A program made the translations under genes and the position numbers. Under the pieces are notes generated by a model that saw only the letters and a program-made list of their open reading frames with translations, was not told the DNA's origin and searched no databases. A stretch of 64,000 nt of DNA from Bacteroidales bacterium (GTDB lineage: Bacteria > Bacteroidota > Bacteroidia > Bacteroidales > UBA932), in assembly GCA_017554335.1 (NCBI GenBank), contig JAFZIO010000059.1:1-64000 (forward strand), read 5' to 3'. Of this stretch, positions 42,004 to 51,606 are shown in pieces (position 1 is the first letter of the stretch; each line of letters starts with the position of its first letter).

Positions 42004-43343
42004 ACAAAATCGAAAGTGCACTTCAGCGCACGACGGATACAAAGGACCTCTTCATAGGGGCCGGAGTAGTCTCCCGTACGGCGGAAATGTTCCGTAAATT
42101 ATTCCCTGGAAAGAAAGCTATAATTGTAGCTGATACAAATACTTGGGAAGTGGCAGGTAAAGCTGTGCTTCAATCACTCGAAGCTGATGGCGTTCCTCAT
42201 GAGCAGCCTTTTGTCTTTGACGATCCGGACCTGTATGCCGAGTGGAAATTCGTGGAGCAGCTCAAGGCTCACCTGGAGCCGCTGGACGTCATTGCCATAG
42301 CCGTAGGTTCCGGAGTAATCAACGACCTCACCAAATATGTATCCCACGTTCTCGGGCGTAAGTATATGTGCGTAGGTACTGCCGCATCCATGGACGGTTA
42401 CACTGCTTACGGCGCATCAATCACCAAGGACGGCAACAAGCAGACCTTCAGCTGCCCGGCGCCTTACGGATTCGTCATGGATCCGGTGATTGCCGCCGCC
42501 GCGCCCAAGGAGCTGGCCGCATCGGGCTATGCCGACCTCATCGCCAAGATTCCCGCCGCCGCCGACTGGATGCTGGCCGATACCGTCGGCGCAGAGGCCA
42601 TAGACAAGTTCGGCTGGGATCTGGTCCAGGACGGGCTCCGGGAGTCCCTTGCGGCTCCGGCAGCGGTGTTTGCAGGCGATGTGGAGATGACGGAGAAGCT
42701 CTCCGAGGGCCTGCTGATGAGCGGTTTCGCCATGCAGGCGATTCACAGCAGCCGCCCGGCCTCCGGTACCGAGCATCAGTTCTCCCATTGCTGGGACATG
42801 GAAAACCTGGCGTATCCCAGCGGAAAGCATGTTTCCCACGGATTCAAAGTCGGTATAGGCACCCTTGCCAGTACCGCCTCCCTGGAGTTCCTGCTGGAGA
42901 AGGACCTTGAGAACCTGGATGTGGAGAAATGCGTCGCCGCATGGAAGAGCTGGGACGAGACCGAGAAGGAGATACGTGAGATATTTGCCGGCAAGCCCGG
43001 ACATCTTGCCCGCGGCCTGGAGGAGACGAAAGGGAAGTATGTAGACAAGGACGGCCTCCGCAGGCAGCTGGAAGCCCTTAAGGCCGCCTGGCCCGAACTC
43101 AAGGAGAAGATACGTGCCCAGATTATCCCGTTCAATGAGGTTCACGAGGACCTCAAGCTCGTTGGATCGCCCTATGAGCCGGAAATGATATGCGTAAGCA
43201 GGGAGCGTATGCGCAAGACCTTCTCGTATATACCCTATATGCGCAGCCGTTTTACCAATATAGATGTAGTATACCGCCTGGGACTCATGCCAGAACTCAT
43301 GGAAAGGCTTTTCGGCAAAGGCGGAATATGGGAAGTAAAGTAA
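42000..43343 (+). CDS. sn-glycerol-1-phosphate dehydrogenase (EgsA/AraM-like)
   Basis: This 447-residue protein is an iron/zinc alcohol dehydrogenase-fold enzyme of the EgsA/AraM group, which interconverts dihydroxyacetone phosphate and sn-glycerol 1-phosphate with NAD(P)H. Visible are VGSGVINDLTKYVS (NAD loop), GTAASMDGYTAYGASI and the metal ligands D179, H259 (GTEHQFSH) and H280. In Bacillus and archaea it makes G1P for lipid synthesis. Here it stands between an RPE-like gene and a sugar-phosphate antiporter in an operon with SusC/SusD, so the catabolic direction (G1P to DHAP) is more likely. A different polyol-phosphate substrate cannot be excluded. Confidence 0.87.
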   Translation: MNKIESALQRTTDTKDLFIGAGVVSRTAEMFRKLFPGKKAIIVADTNTWEVAGKAVLQSLEADGVPHEQPFVFDDPDLYAEWKFVEQLKAHLEPLDVIAIAVGSGVINDLTKYVSHVLGRKYMCVGTAASMDGYTAYGASITKDGNKQTFSCPAPYGFVMDPVIAAAAPKELAASGYADLIAKIPAAADWMLADTVGAEAIDKFGWDLVQDGLRESLAAPAAVFAGDVEMTEKLSEGLLMSGFAMQAIHSSRPASGTEHQFSHCWDMENLAYPSGKHVSHGFKVGIGTLASTASLEFLLEKDLENLDVEKCVAAWKSWDETEKEIREIFAGKPGHLARGLEETKGKYVDKDGLRRQLEALKAAWPELKEKIRAQIIPFNEVHEDLKLVGSPYEPEMICVSRERMRKTFSYIPYMRSRFTNIDVVYRLGLMPELMERLFGKGGIWEVK

Positions 43344-43344
43344 T

Positions 43345-44820
43345 ATGAAAGCTACTACAAAATCGCTCAAGTACTGGCAGTGGCGCACCATCATCGTAAC
43401 CATGATAGGTTACGCCATGTTCTATCTGGTACGCAAGAACTTTTCCTTCTCCATGCCCGGTCTGGGTGCCGAATTCGGCATTACCAAGACCCAGCTGGGC
43501 CTCTTCCTGACCCTGCACGGCGTTATTTACGGCCTGTCCCGTTATGTGGTAGGCATAATTACAGACCGCAACAGCGCCAGGAAGGTTATGTCCCTTGGCC
43601 TTATGCTTTGTGCCATTGTGAACATCCTGTTCGGTACCAGCGATGCCGTGGCAGGCTGGATCGTGGCCATTGCGGGCAAAGCGGGAGACGCCGCCGCAAT
43701 AGCGTCCGTGCTGGTTTATGTCATGGGCGTCCTGTGGATGGTCAACGGATTCCTGCAGGGAATGGGAGTGCCTCCGTGCACCAAGACCCTTACCCAGTGG
43801 ATACACCCCAATGAGCTTGCCACCAAGATGAGTATCTGGAACATGTCCCATTCCATAGGTGCCGGTCTCGCCATGGCCCTCTGCGGCTGGTTCGTGATGC
43901 CTCACCTTGGTATAGACATGAGCATGGATCCCGAGACAGTGGCCACCATTACCGCCAATCTGAATCTGGACATGTCGGATCCGGCCAATGTGCAGAAAGT
44001 CACCAACTTCGCCGCTCACTTCGGGGCATGGCGCTGGTGCTTCCTCATCCCCGCCGGAGTTGCCGTTATCGGCTCCGTGTGGCTTTTCTTCACCATGAAG
44101 GATTCTCCGTCAGACGTAGGTCTGCCCGAGGTCGTAGGTAAGAAAAAGGCCATTGTGACCACTCCGGAGGAGGCTGCCGAGCACAAGGCTTTCGTTAAGA
44201 AGCATGTTTACGGAAACCGTATCATCTGGACCCTGGCCATTACCAACTTCTTTGTTTATGTAGTGCGTTTTGCCGCACTCGACTGGGGACCTACGCTGCT
44301 GACCGAGTCCAAGGGACTATCCATGGCCAACGCCACTACGCTTTGCGTGGTGTTCGAGCTTATAGGCGGCAACCTGGGAATGCTTTTCTGGGGCTGGGCT
44401 ACCGACCATATTTTCAATAACAAGGCCCATCATACCTGCGTGGTGTGCATGGTTGGTGTAGCAATTTGCATTGCGGTGTTCTGGATGCTGCCCGTAACTG
44501 CCGCATGGTGGGTGATGCTTATTCCTTTCACCCTGCTGGGCTTCTGCATTTACGGTCCCCAGGCCCTCCTGGGTATATGTGCCGCACAGCATGCCACCAA
44601 CAGGGCTTCAGCCACGGCCAACGGTATACTTGGCATTTTCGGTTACCTCAGCACCATAGTTTCCGGCTTCGGCTTCGGCTTTATCGCCCAGCATTACGGA
44701 TGGAGCGCGGCATACGTAACTATCTTCGTATGTGCCGTTATCGGCCTGGTTACCGTCTCTACGATTTGGACGGCAAAAGCTACTGGTTATACTGAAGAAG
44801 ATTTGCATAAAGAAGCATAA
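43345..44820 (+). CDS. Organophosphate:phosphate antiporter (GlpT/UhpT family MFS)
   Basis: The 491-residue protein is an OPA-family major facilitator: YWQWRTIIVTMIGYAMFYLVRKNFSF gives the first helix with the phosphate-binding Arg, LGLFLTLHGVIYGLSRYVVG the second, and MGVPPCTKTLTQWI and MSHSIGAG follow; FVYVVRFAALDWGP starts the second bundle. OPA members exchange inorganic phosphate for glycerol phosphate, hexose phosphates or phosphoglycerate. The gene starts one base after the G1P dehydrogenase and abuts the phosphoesterase, so glycerol phosphate is the most natural substrate. It acts in the inner membrane. Confidence 0.92.
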   Translation: MKATTKSLKYWQWRTIIVTMIGYAMFYLVRKNFSFSMPGLGAEFGITKTQLGLFLTLHGVIYGLSRYVVGIITDRNSARKVMSLGLMLCAIVNILFGTSDAVAGWIVAIAGKAGDAAAIASVLVYVMGVLWMVNGFLQGMGVPPCTKTLTQWIHPNELATKMSIWNMSHSIGAGLAMALCGWFVMPHLGIDMSMDPETVATITANLNLDMSDPANVQKVTNFAAHFGAWRWCFLIPAGVAVIGSVWLFFTMKDSPSDVGLPEVVGKKKAIVTTPEEAAEHKAFVKKHVYGNRIIWTLAITNFFVYVVRFAALDWGPTLLTESKGLSMANATTLCVVFELIGGNLGMLFWGWATDHIFNNKAHHTCVVCMVGVAICIAVFWMLPVTAAWWVMLIPFTLLGFCIYGPQALLGICAAQHATNRASATANGILGIFGYLSTIVSGFGFGFIAQHYGWSAAYVTIFVCAVIGLVTVSTIWTAKATGYTEEDLHKEA

Positions 44821-46422
44821 ATGAAGAAGTTATTCTTTGTTATCGGAAGTTTGGCGTTAAGTCTCGCGCTGTTCGCCGGAAAGCCTCTGCCCAAGGAGGT
44901 GAAGGGCACCGTCAGCACCGTTGACGGCAAGCCGCTCGCCGGCGTCGTGGTCTCCGACGGCTATCAGGTGGTACGCACCGACGCGGAAGGCAAATACTGC
45001 TTCCCCCGCATCCCTGAGGCATACTATGTATTTGTCAGCATCCCCTCGGACTGCGCAGTGCCCCTGCGCCAGGGAATCCCGTGCTTTTACAAGAAGCTGG
45101 AAGACAGGCCCGAGTACAACTTCACGTTTGAGCCCCTGAAGAACGGCCCCGAGAAGGAATTCAACCTCTTCCTGGTGGCCGATCCCCAGTGCCAGTGGAT
45201 TTGGCACGTCCGCCGTCTGGCGGAGGAAGCGGTTCCCGACATGAAGGCCTACGGCCGCAAGTGCAAGGGGCCCGATTACGCCATCACCCTGGGCGACATA
45301 GCCTACAGTGAAGGCCACCGCAACACCAACTACCTGCTGTCCGTCATCCGCGACGAGTTTACGGCGGAAAAAGCGGGAATGCCTGTGTTCCAGACCGTCG
45401 GCAACCATGACTTCGAGTATCCGCTTACGGCGGTGGAAGCCGGCAGCCCGACCATTTCAGTACGCCGTCACCGCTACTTCGAAGACGTCTTCGGCCCTGC
45501 CAACTATTCATTCAACAGGGGAGACGTGCACATAGTTTCCATGCATGACGTATGCTTCGAGGGCTTCGGCGCTCCCGGCAAGTACCACGGGGATTTCACC
45601 GACGGGCAGGTAAGCTGGCTCGAGCAGGATCTGGCGGCGGTGCCCGAAGACAAGCTGGTCATCCTTTGCGTGCACATTCCCTTCGAAGGCATATATACGA
45701 AGGTCCCCAATGTCGGCAGGGTAATGGACCTGCTGGCTGCCCGCAAGCACGCCCGCATAGTCAGCGGCCACACGCATACCATCAAGCATCTGAATTACCC
45801 CAACGGCGTCAGCGAATTCGTCGCCGGGGCCATGTCCGGCTGCTGGTGGTGGAGCAAGAACTGCGCAGACGGCGCGCCCAACGGATATGCCGTCTGGAAG
45901 ATAAAGGGCAACGAGGTAGTGGGCGACATCTACAAGGGTCAGAACTTCAAGGACGACTACCAGATGCGCATCTATCGCGGCGACTCGGTATTCGGAGGCC
46001 CGTTCGAAGAGTTCCGGCTGGAGCATGGTGCCGGCACCCTTCTGGTGAACGTATGGAACTGGGACGAAGGCTGGCGCTCGGAGGTGTTCGAGAACGGCAA
46101 GCTGGCCGGCAGCCTTGATCCCATGCCCGCTACGGGTGAATACGAGGCTCCGTACAACGGCAGCAAGGACTGGTGGGCCATAGGTTACAACGTGGGAATC
46201 GTCGGCCGCGGCCACAGCCAGGGCAGCACCCGCAACAACTATTGCTCGAAGAACTACCACATGTTCAAATACGTCCTGAAGGATCCTGCAGCCAAGGTCA
46301 AGGTTGTCGTTTACGACCGCAGCGGCCGGAAATTCAGCTGCAGCAAAATAACTACGGCGGATGATTATGATGCACTCGCAAAGCGTCCATCATATACCGT
46401 CCTGCCCGCCTGGGAAGAATAA
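44821..46422 (+). CDS. Secreted calcineurin-like phosphoesterase
   Basis: The 533-residue protein has a signal peptide (FFVIGSLALSLALFAG), an Ig-like N-terminal module (25-105, EVKGTVSTVDGKPLAGVVVS), a metallophosphoesterase core (115-350) and a beta-rich C-terminal module. Metal ligands are D121 with Q123 (DPQ instead of DxH), GD (158-159), GNHD (194-197), H285 and GHTH (316-319). It should hydrolyse a phosphoester in the periplasm or at the surface. Immediately downstream of the antiporter, it probably frees glycerol phosphate or a similar monoester from a polymer or headgroup. It is of the MetallophosN/C type. Confidence 0.9.
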   Translation: MKKLFFVIGSLALSLALFAGKPLPKEVKGTVSTVDGKPLAGVVVSDGYQVVRTDAEGKYCFPRIPEAYYVFVSIPSDCAVPLRQGIPCFYKKLEDRPEYNFTFEPLKNGPEKEFNLFLVADPQCQWIWHVRRLAEEAVPDMKAYGRKCKGPDYAITLGDIAYSEGHRNTNYLLSVIRDEFTAEKAGMPVFQTVGNHDFEYPLTAVEAGSPTISVRRHRYFEDVFGPANYSFNRGDVHIVSMHDVCFEGFGAPGKYHGDFTDGQVSWLEQDLAAVPEDKLVILCVHIPFEGIYTKVPNVGRVMDLLAARKHARIVSGHTHTIKHLNYPNGVSEFVAGAMSGCWWWSKNCADGAPNGYAVWKIKGNEVVGDIYKGQNFKDDYQMRIYRGDSVFGGPFEEFRLEHGAGTLLVNVWNWDEGWRSEVFENGKLAGSLDPMPATGEYEAPYNGSKDWWAIGYNVGIVGRGHSQGSTRNNYCSKNYHMFKYVLKDPAAKVKVVVYDRSGRKFSCSKITTADDYDALAKRPSYTVLPAWEE

Positions 46423-46448
46423 CCAATAAACACAATAACTCTAACACT

Positions 46449-49400
46449 ATGATTAAAAAACTATTTGCTGTTCTGGGCATCTTCTTGTTGGCCGGAAGCC
46501 TGGCTTTCGCTCAACAGAGAATCTCAGGAAAGGTGACCGACGCCAACGGGGAAGGCCTCGTGGGCGTTAGTGTGCTCGTCAAGGGCACTTCTTCCGGCAC
46601 CGTTACCAACCTTGACGGCTCATGGTCGGTCAACTCCGTGAAGAAGGGTGCCACCCTGGTCTTCTCCTGCATCGGTTATGCCACCCAGGAGACCGTTGTG
46701 GACGACCGTACCGTCATCAACGTAAGTCTGGACGAGGACAAACTCTACCTCGATGAGACCGTTGTCGTGGGCTACGCCACAATGAAGAAACGCGATCTCG
46801 TCGGAGCCGTAGATGCCGTCGGCAGCCAGGCTATCGGCAACCGTGCCGCATCCAACCTTACCCGTGCCCTCCAGGGCGAGATTGCGGGTCTCAACATCAC
46901 CTTCAACGACTCCAAGCCTTCCCACGGCGGTTCCTACAACGTCCGCGGTACGGGCTCCATCGGTGCCGGCGGTTCTTCGCTTGTGCTTATCGATGGCGTG
47001 GAGGGCGATTTCTCCATGGTGAACCCTCAGGACGTCGAGAGCGTCTCCGTCCTTAAGGATGCATCTTCTACGGCCGTATACGGTGCGCGCGGTGCCTTCG
47101 GCGTCGTGCTCATCACCACCAAAAAGGCCGCCAAGGGCCGTCCCAAGGTGAATTACAGCGGATCCTTCATCGTTAACCGCAGGACAGTCATACCCGACTG
47201 CGTCACCGACTCCAACGAATGGCTGGACATCTGGATCGCAGTCTATGACGGTTACTACAACGGTTCCAAGTCACGCCTCAACCATCTGGACAACAAGGCT
47301 CCGTACTCCCAGGCGATCTACGACGAGATCAAGCGCAGGAAGGAAGATCCCAGCTTGCCCAAGGTGGAAGAGAACTACGACGTTCCCGGCTTCGGCTACG
47401 CTTACTACGACTGTTTTGACTGGGACGCCGCGTTCTATCGCGACTTCCATTACTCCACGGAACACAACCTCTCCGTCTCCGGCGGCAACGAGAACGCGGA
47501 CTACTACCTGTCCGGCCGTTTCTATGATTCCCAGGGTGTTTTCCGCGTGGGTAACGAGGATTTCAAGAAATACAACATCCGCGCTAAAGGCTCGTTGAAG
47601 ATACGCCCCTGGCTCAAAGTCTCCAACAATATGAGCGTTTCCGTGGACGATACCTATCTTCCCCGCCAGCAGGCAGGCCAGAGCGTCATGCGTATCATGG
47701 AGCACTGGGCCAATCCTATGGTGGGCCTGAAGAACCCCGACGGTTCCTGGACTCCCGCGGCCGTGGGTACCGGTTATGCTGCATATGTGGAAGGTAACAA
47801 CTACGTAAAAGACCACTATGTTTATCTGCGCAACAAGACCGGCCTTGACATAGACATTATACAGGATGTGCTCAAGTTCCAGGCAGACTATTCCTTCAAC
47901 ATCACCGAGCGCGAGCGCATGATAGTCCAGCACATGGTGGAATATTCCAAGGAGCCGGGCGTTTTTGTGGCAGAGAGCCCTACACAGGGTGAAAAGCTTC
48001 AGAAAGTCGACTATCATACCCTTTACCAGAGCGCCAATGCATACGCCACCTGGACTCCCAAGCTCGGCAACAACCACTCCCTGACTGCGCTGCTCGGTTA
48101 TAACGTTGAGTGGAGCAACTATCATACGCTGAACGCCACACGCCTGGGCTACACCACCCAGAAGCCTTCCTTCGCGCTGATGGACGGTGAGGCTACTATT
48201 ACCGAGGCCGGCAACGAGTGGGCATTCATGGGCGCTTTCTACCGCGTGAATTACAGTCTGCTCGGCCGTTACCTTCTGGAGGTCAGCGGCCGTTACGACG
48301 GTTCCTCCAAGTTCCCGACCTACAGCCGCTGGGGCTTCTTCCCCTCGGTTTCCGCAGGCTGGCGCATCTCCGACGAGCCCTGGATGGGCTGGTCGCGTTC
48401 CGCCGTTGACAACCTGAAGCTGCGCGTGTCCGCCGGTTCCATGGGTAACGGCAGCGTGGCTCCGTACAAGTATACATCAGAAATGACGCTTTCCAAGGCA
48501 ACGGACATCACCCTTGGCGGCGAGCTTCCTATTGTTACCAGCGTGGCGAGCACCGTGCCTCAGTCGCTGACATGGGAGACCGCCACCACTTATGATGTAG
48601 GTGTAGACCTGGATATGTTCAACAACCGCCTGTCCGCATCCTTCGACCTCTACCGCCGCAACACCACCAATATGTACACCGCCGGCGAGACCCTGCCCGG
48701 CGTGTTCGGCGCCTCGGTCCCCAAGGGTAACAACGCCGAGCTCCGCACCGATGGCTGGGAACTCTCCCTGCAGTGGAGGGATCAGCTCACCATAGGCGGA
48801 AAGCCCTTCAGCTACAACATCAAGGGTACGCTCTGGGACAGCCGTTCATTCGTGACCAAGTTCAACGGCAACGACGGAAAGAAGCTCGGTACTATCGAGA
48901 ACCTCATCGCGAACACCGGCCAGCCCGATTACTACGAGGGCATGGAACTCGGCGAAATGTGGGGCTATACCGTGGTCGGTCTCTACAAAGACTGGGACGA
49001 CGTGAACAGTTCGCCTACCCAGAATTTCAAGCAGACCGTGAACAACGCCGTGTATCCCGGCCAGGTGAAATTCAAGGATCTGGACCTCAGCGGCGACATC
49101 GACTACAAGGACCTTACCGTAGATGAGAGCGGCGACTTGAGCATCATAGGCAACTGCCTTCCCCGTTACCGCTTCGGTCTTAACCTGGGTGCCAACTGGA
49201 ACGGAATAGGCCTGAACCTCTTCTTCCAGGGCGTAGGCAAGCGTGACTGGTACCCCGGCTATGACTCCGGTTACTTCTGGGGCAGGTATGCACGTCCGTT
49301 CTTCTACTTCACTCCTACTATCCACAAGCTGGACAACCCTTACGTGGCCCAGTTCGACGAAGACGGCAACTGCATCAACTGGGATACGGCTTACTGGCCC

Positions 49401-49739
49401 CGTCCCACTACCTATCAGACCAACTCCCAGGACAAGAAGACCGTGCTCTCCATGCCCAACACCCGTTACATGCAGAATGCGGCCTATATACGTCTGAAGA
49501 ACGTGGAACTCAGCTACAGCTTCAACGAGAAGGTCTGCAAGGCCCTCGGATTCGAAGCCTTGAAGGTGTTCCTTAACGGAGAGAACCTCCTTACCTATAC
49601 GCCCCTGCACAAGTGGGCCCCCAACCTGGATCCGGAAGGAATCGACGGGGGAGACAAGGACTTCTCTTCCAATACTCTCAACGGTACGGCCTACCCGACA
49701 TTCATGTCGCTGGCCCTCGGTGTAAACATAACATTCTAA
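46449..49739 (+). CDS. SusC/RagA-type TonB-dependent outer-membrane transporter
   Basis: The 1096-residue protein has a signal peptide, a carboxypeptidase-like domain (ISGKVTDANGEGLVGVSVLVKG), a plug beginning near LDETVVVGYATMKKRDLVGAV with VLKDASSTAVYGARGAFGVVLI, and a 22-strand barrel ending in ALGVNITF. SusC proteins import oligomers bound by SusD, powered by TonB. It lies 26 bases after the phosphoesterase and 16 before susD, in one operon with the G1P genes. The cargo is not known; the context suggests a phosphate-containing oligomer. Confidence 0.96.
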   Translation: MIKKLFAVLGIFLLAGSLAFAQQRISGKVTDANGEGLVGVSVLVKGTSSGTVTNLDGSWSVNSVKKGATLVFSCIGYATQETVVDDRTVINVSLDEDKLYLDETVVVGYATMKKRDLVGAVDAVGSQAIGNRAASNLTRALQGEIAGLNITFNDSKPSHGGSYNVRGTGSIGAGGSSLVLIDGVEGDFSMVNPQDVESVSVLKDASSTAVYGARGAFGVVLITTKKAAKGRPKVNYSGSFIVNRRTVIPDCVTDSNEWLDIWIAVYDGYYNGSKSRLNHLDNKAPYSQAIYDEIKRRKEDPSLPKVEENYDVPGFGYAYYDCFDWDAAFYRDFHYSTEHNLSVSGGNENADYYLSGRFYDSQGVFRVGNEDFKKYNIRAKGSLKIRPWLKVSNNMSVSVDDTYLPRQQAGQSVMRIMEHWANPMVGLKNPDGSWTPAAVGTGYAAYVEGNNYVKDHYVYLRNKTGLDIDIIQDVLKFQADYSFNITERERMIVQHMVEYSKEPGVFVAESPTQGEKLQKVDYHTLYQSANAYATWTPKLGNNHSLTALLGYNVEWSNYHTLNATRLGYTTQKPSFALMDGEATITEAGNEWAFMGAFYRVNYSLLGRYLLEVSGRYDGSSKFPTYSRWGFFPSVSAGWRISDEPWMGWSRSAVDNLKLRVSAGSMGNGSVAPYKYTSEMTLSKATDITLGGELPIVTSVASTVPQSLTWETATTYDVGVDLDMFNNRLSASFDLYRRNTTNMYTAGETLPGVFGASVPKGNNAELRTDGWELSLQWRDQLTIGGKPFSYNIKGTLWDSRSFVTKFNGNDGKKLGTIENLIANTGQPDYYEGMELGEMWGYTVVGLYKDWDDVNSSPTQNFKQTVNNAVYPGQVKFKDLDLSGDIDYKDLTVDESGDLSIIGNCLPRYRFGLNLGANWNGIGLNLFFQGVGKRDWYPGYDSGYFWGRYARPFFYFTPTIHKLDNPYVAQFDEDGNCINWDTAYWPRPTTYQTNSQDKKTVLSMPNTRYMQNAAYIRLKNVELSYSFNEKVCKALGFEALKVFLNGENLLTYTPLHKWAPNLDPEGIDGGDKDFSSNTLNGTAYPTFMSLALGVNITF

Positions 49740-49755
49740 TCAGGAGGAACGAACA

Positions 49756-51585
49756 ATGAAAAGATATTTTACCCTTATTCTTTCGGTCTGTTTGCTCGCA
49801 ACGGCTTGCGAAGACTTCCTGACCAAAGAGAACCCGAATTCCATTGAAAGCGAGTTCTTCTTCAAGGATGAGACCTCCCTCGTCATTTACAGCAACTCCA
49901 TGATACGTTCATGGGTGCCGGCAATTATAGACTTCGTGAACGGCGACCGCTACACCGACACACAGGGCTGGGACGGTCTCTATAATTTCTATACCGACAA
50001 ATACGACGTAGACGACATGACCAGCTGGAGCTGGAGCTTCCTCAGGACCGTGAACTACTTCCTGGAGCACATGGGAGACGCCGAGGTAGACCAGGACGTC
50101 CACAACCACTACGAGGGCGTCGGCCACTTCTTCAGGGCCCTGTTCTACATAGGGAAGGTGCAGCAGATAGGCGCCTGCCCTTACTACGACTTCGTAATAG
50201 ATCCTACCGACAAGGATGCCCTCTACAAGGCCCGCGATCCCCGTTCCTACGTCTGCAAGAAGATACTCGAGGACCTCGATTTCGCCTGCACCAATTGCTC
50301 CGGTGACACCAAATACCGCACGCGTTCCACCTATGTGAACAAGTACGTGGCGCTGGCGTACAAGGCCCGTTTCTGCCTCTTCGAGGGAACCTACCGCAAG
50401 TATCACGAGGTGGATCCTTCCACAGGCAAGGCGTGGACCGCAGAAGAGAAGGCAGAAGGCGACATGTACCTCACCGAGTGCATAAAGGCCTGTGAGGAGA
50501 TTATGAATTCCGGCATATACGGCCTCATAGACAATCCTTCCAAGCGCAGCACCCAGTACCGCGACCTCTTCACCAACGAGGACGGATGCGCCAACCTTAC
50601 CAAGGAGTTCATCTGGGCCCGCGACTACGACGCAACCTATCAGGTGAACAACACCAAGTACTCCATCAACGACTACATGATCAACGCGCAGCACGCACAG
50701 TATGCGTTCAACCGCGACTTCGTGATGACCTACCTGATGCTGGACGGCACTCCGTTCACTTCCCGCTACAGCGGCGAGGGTTACTACGAGGCCAGCTTCC
50801 AGGAGGAGTGCACCGGCCGTGACCTGCGTCTGGCCCAGACAATGCGCACCCCCGGTTTCACCCGTGACGGCGGCAAGAAGCACTACGCCCCGGACCTGGT
50901 GTACTCCAAGACCGGTTACCAGCCCGTCAAGTGGCTCTATGACCGCATAGACCTGGACGAGATCAACTCTGCCACTTACACCGACGTTCCTTTGTTCCGC
51001 TACGCCGAAATCCTCCTCAGCTATGCCGAGGCGAAGGCGGAGAAGGGCGAGTGCAACGAGGCGGTTTGGAACGCTTCCGTGAAGCTCGTCCGCGAGCGCG
51101 CCGGCGTCAAGAGCATCTATCCTACGACGGCCGATCCTTATATGGTGAAGTACTTCCTCGGCGAGGTGACCGATCCCGTGATACTCGAGATACGCCGCGA
51201 GAGGGGAATCGAGTTTACCATGGAGAACCTGCGCCAGCAGGATATCCGCCGCTGGCACATGGGCGAACTGCTCATCAGGCCCAAGACCGGTATGTGGATT
51301 CCTTCCATCGAGACTGAACTCGACCTTGACGGTGACGGGGTAGCTGATTCCATGGTTTCCTCCAAACTTACGGAGAAGGCCGGCCTTCACGTGCTGACCA
51401 TCAACTACAACGGATCCACACTTTCCGGAACCGGCCATGAGTTGTCCCAGGGCAACAAGGGCTACATCCTTCCTTACAAGGCTAACCAGAAACAATACAC
51501 CTGGAGCGAGAAGAAGTATCTCTATCCTGTTCCCGGTCCCAGCGTCACCATGAACGATCAGCTGGACCAGAACGCAGGCTGGTAA
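49756..51585 (+). CDS. SusD/RagB-family surface lipoprotein
   Basis: The 609-residue protein has a lipoprotein signal (VCLLATAC, Cys18) and the SusD opening EDFLTKENPNSIESEFFFKDE. Helical TPR-like segments (YVNKYVALAYKARFCLFEGTYRK) and RYAEILLSYAEAKAEKGECNEAVW are typical, and the C-terminal FTMENLRQQDIRRWHMGE matches the SusD/RagB signature. It binds the ligand at the cell surface and lids the SusC barrel. It follows susC by 16 bases. Confidence 0.95.
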   Translation: MKRYFTLILSVCLLATACEDFLTKENPNSIESEFFFKDETSLVIYSNSMIRSWVPAIIDFVNGDRYTDTQGWDGLYNFYTDKYDVDDMTSWSWSFLRTVNYFLEHMGDAEVDQDVHNHYEGVGHFFRALFYIGKVQQIGACPYYDFVIDPTDKDALYKARDPRSYVCKKILEDLDFACTNCSGDTKYRTRSTYVNKYVALAYKARFCLFEGTYRKYHEVDPSTGKAWTAEEKAEGDMYLTECIKACEEIMNSGIYGLIDNPSKRSTQYRDLFTNEDGCANLTKEFIWARDYDATYQVNNTKYSINDYMINAQHAQYAFNRDFVMTYLMLDGTPFTSRYSGEGYYEASFQEECTGRDLRLAQTMRTPGFTRDGGKKHYAPDLVYSKTGYQPVKWLYDRIDLDEINSATYTDVPLFRYAEILLSYAEAKAEKGECNEAVWNASVKLVRERAGVKSIYPTTADPYMVKYFLGEVTDPVILEIRRERGIEFTMENLRQQDIRRWHMGELLIRPKTGMWIPSIETELDLDGDGVADSMVSSKLTEKAGLHVLTINYNGSTLSGTGHELSQGNKGYILPYKANQKQYTWSEKKYLYPVPGPSVTMNDQLDQNAGW

Positions 51586-51606
51586 TAATTTAATAACCAT
51601 ATAATT

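Noticed and set aside
49909..51600. A 563-codon minus-strand frame opposite susD
   Set aside because: Shadow of susD; the SusD protein is unambiguous on the plus strand.
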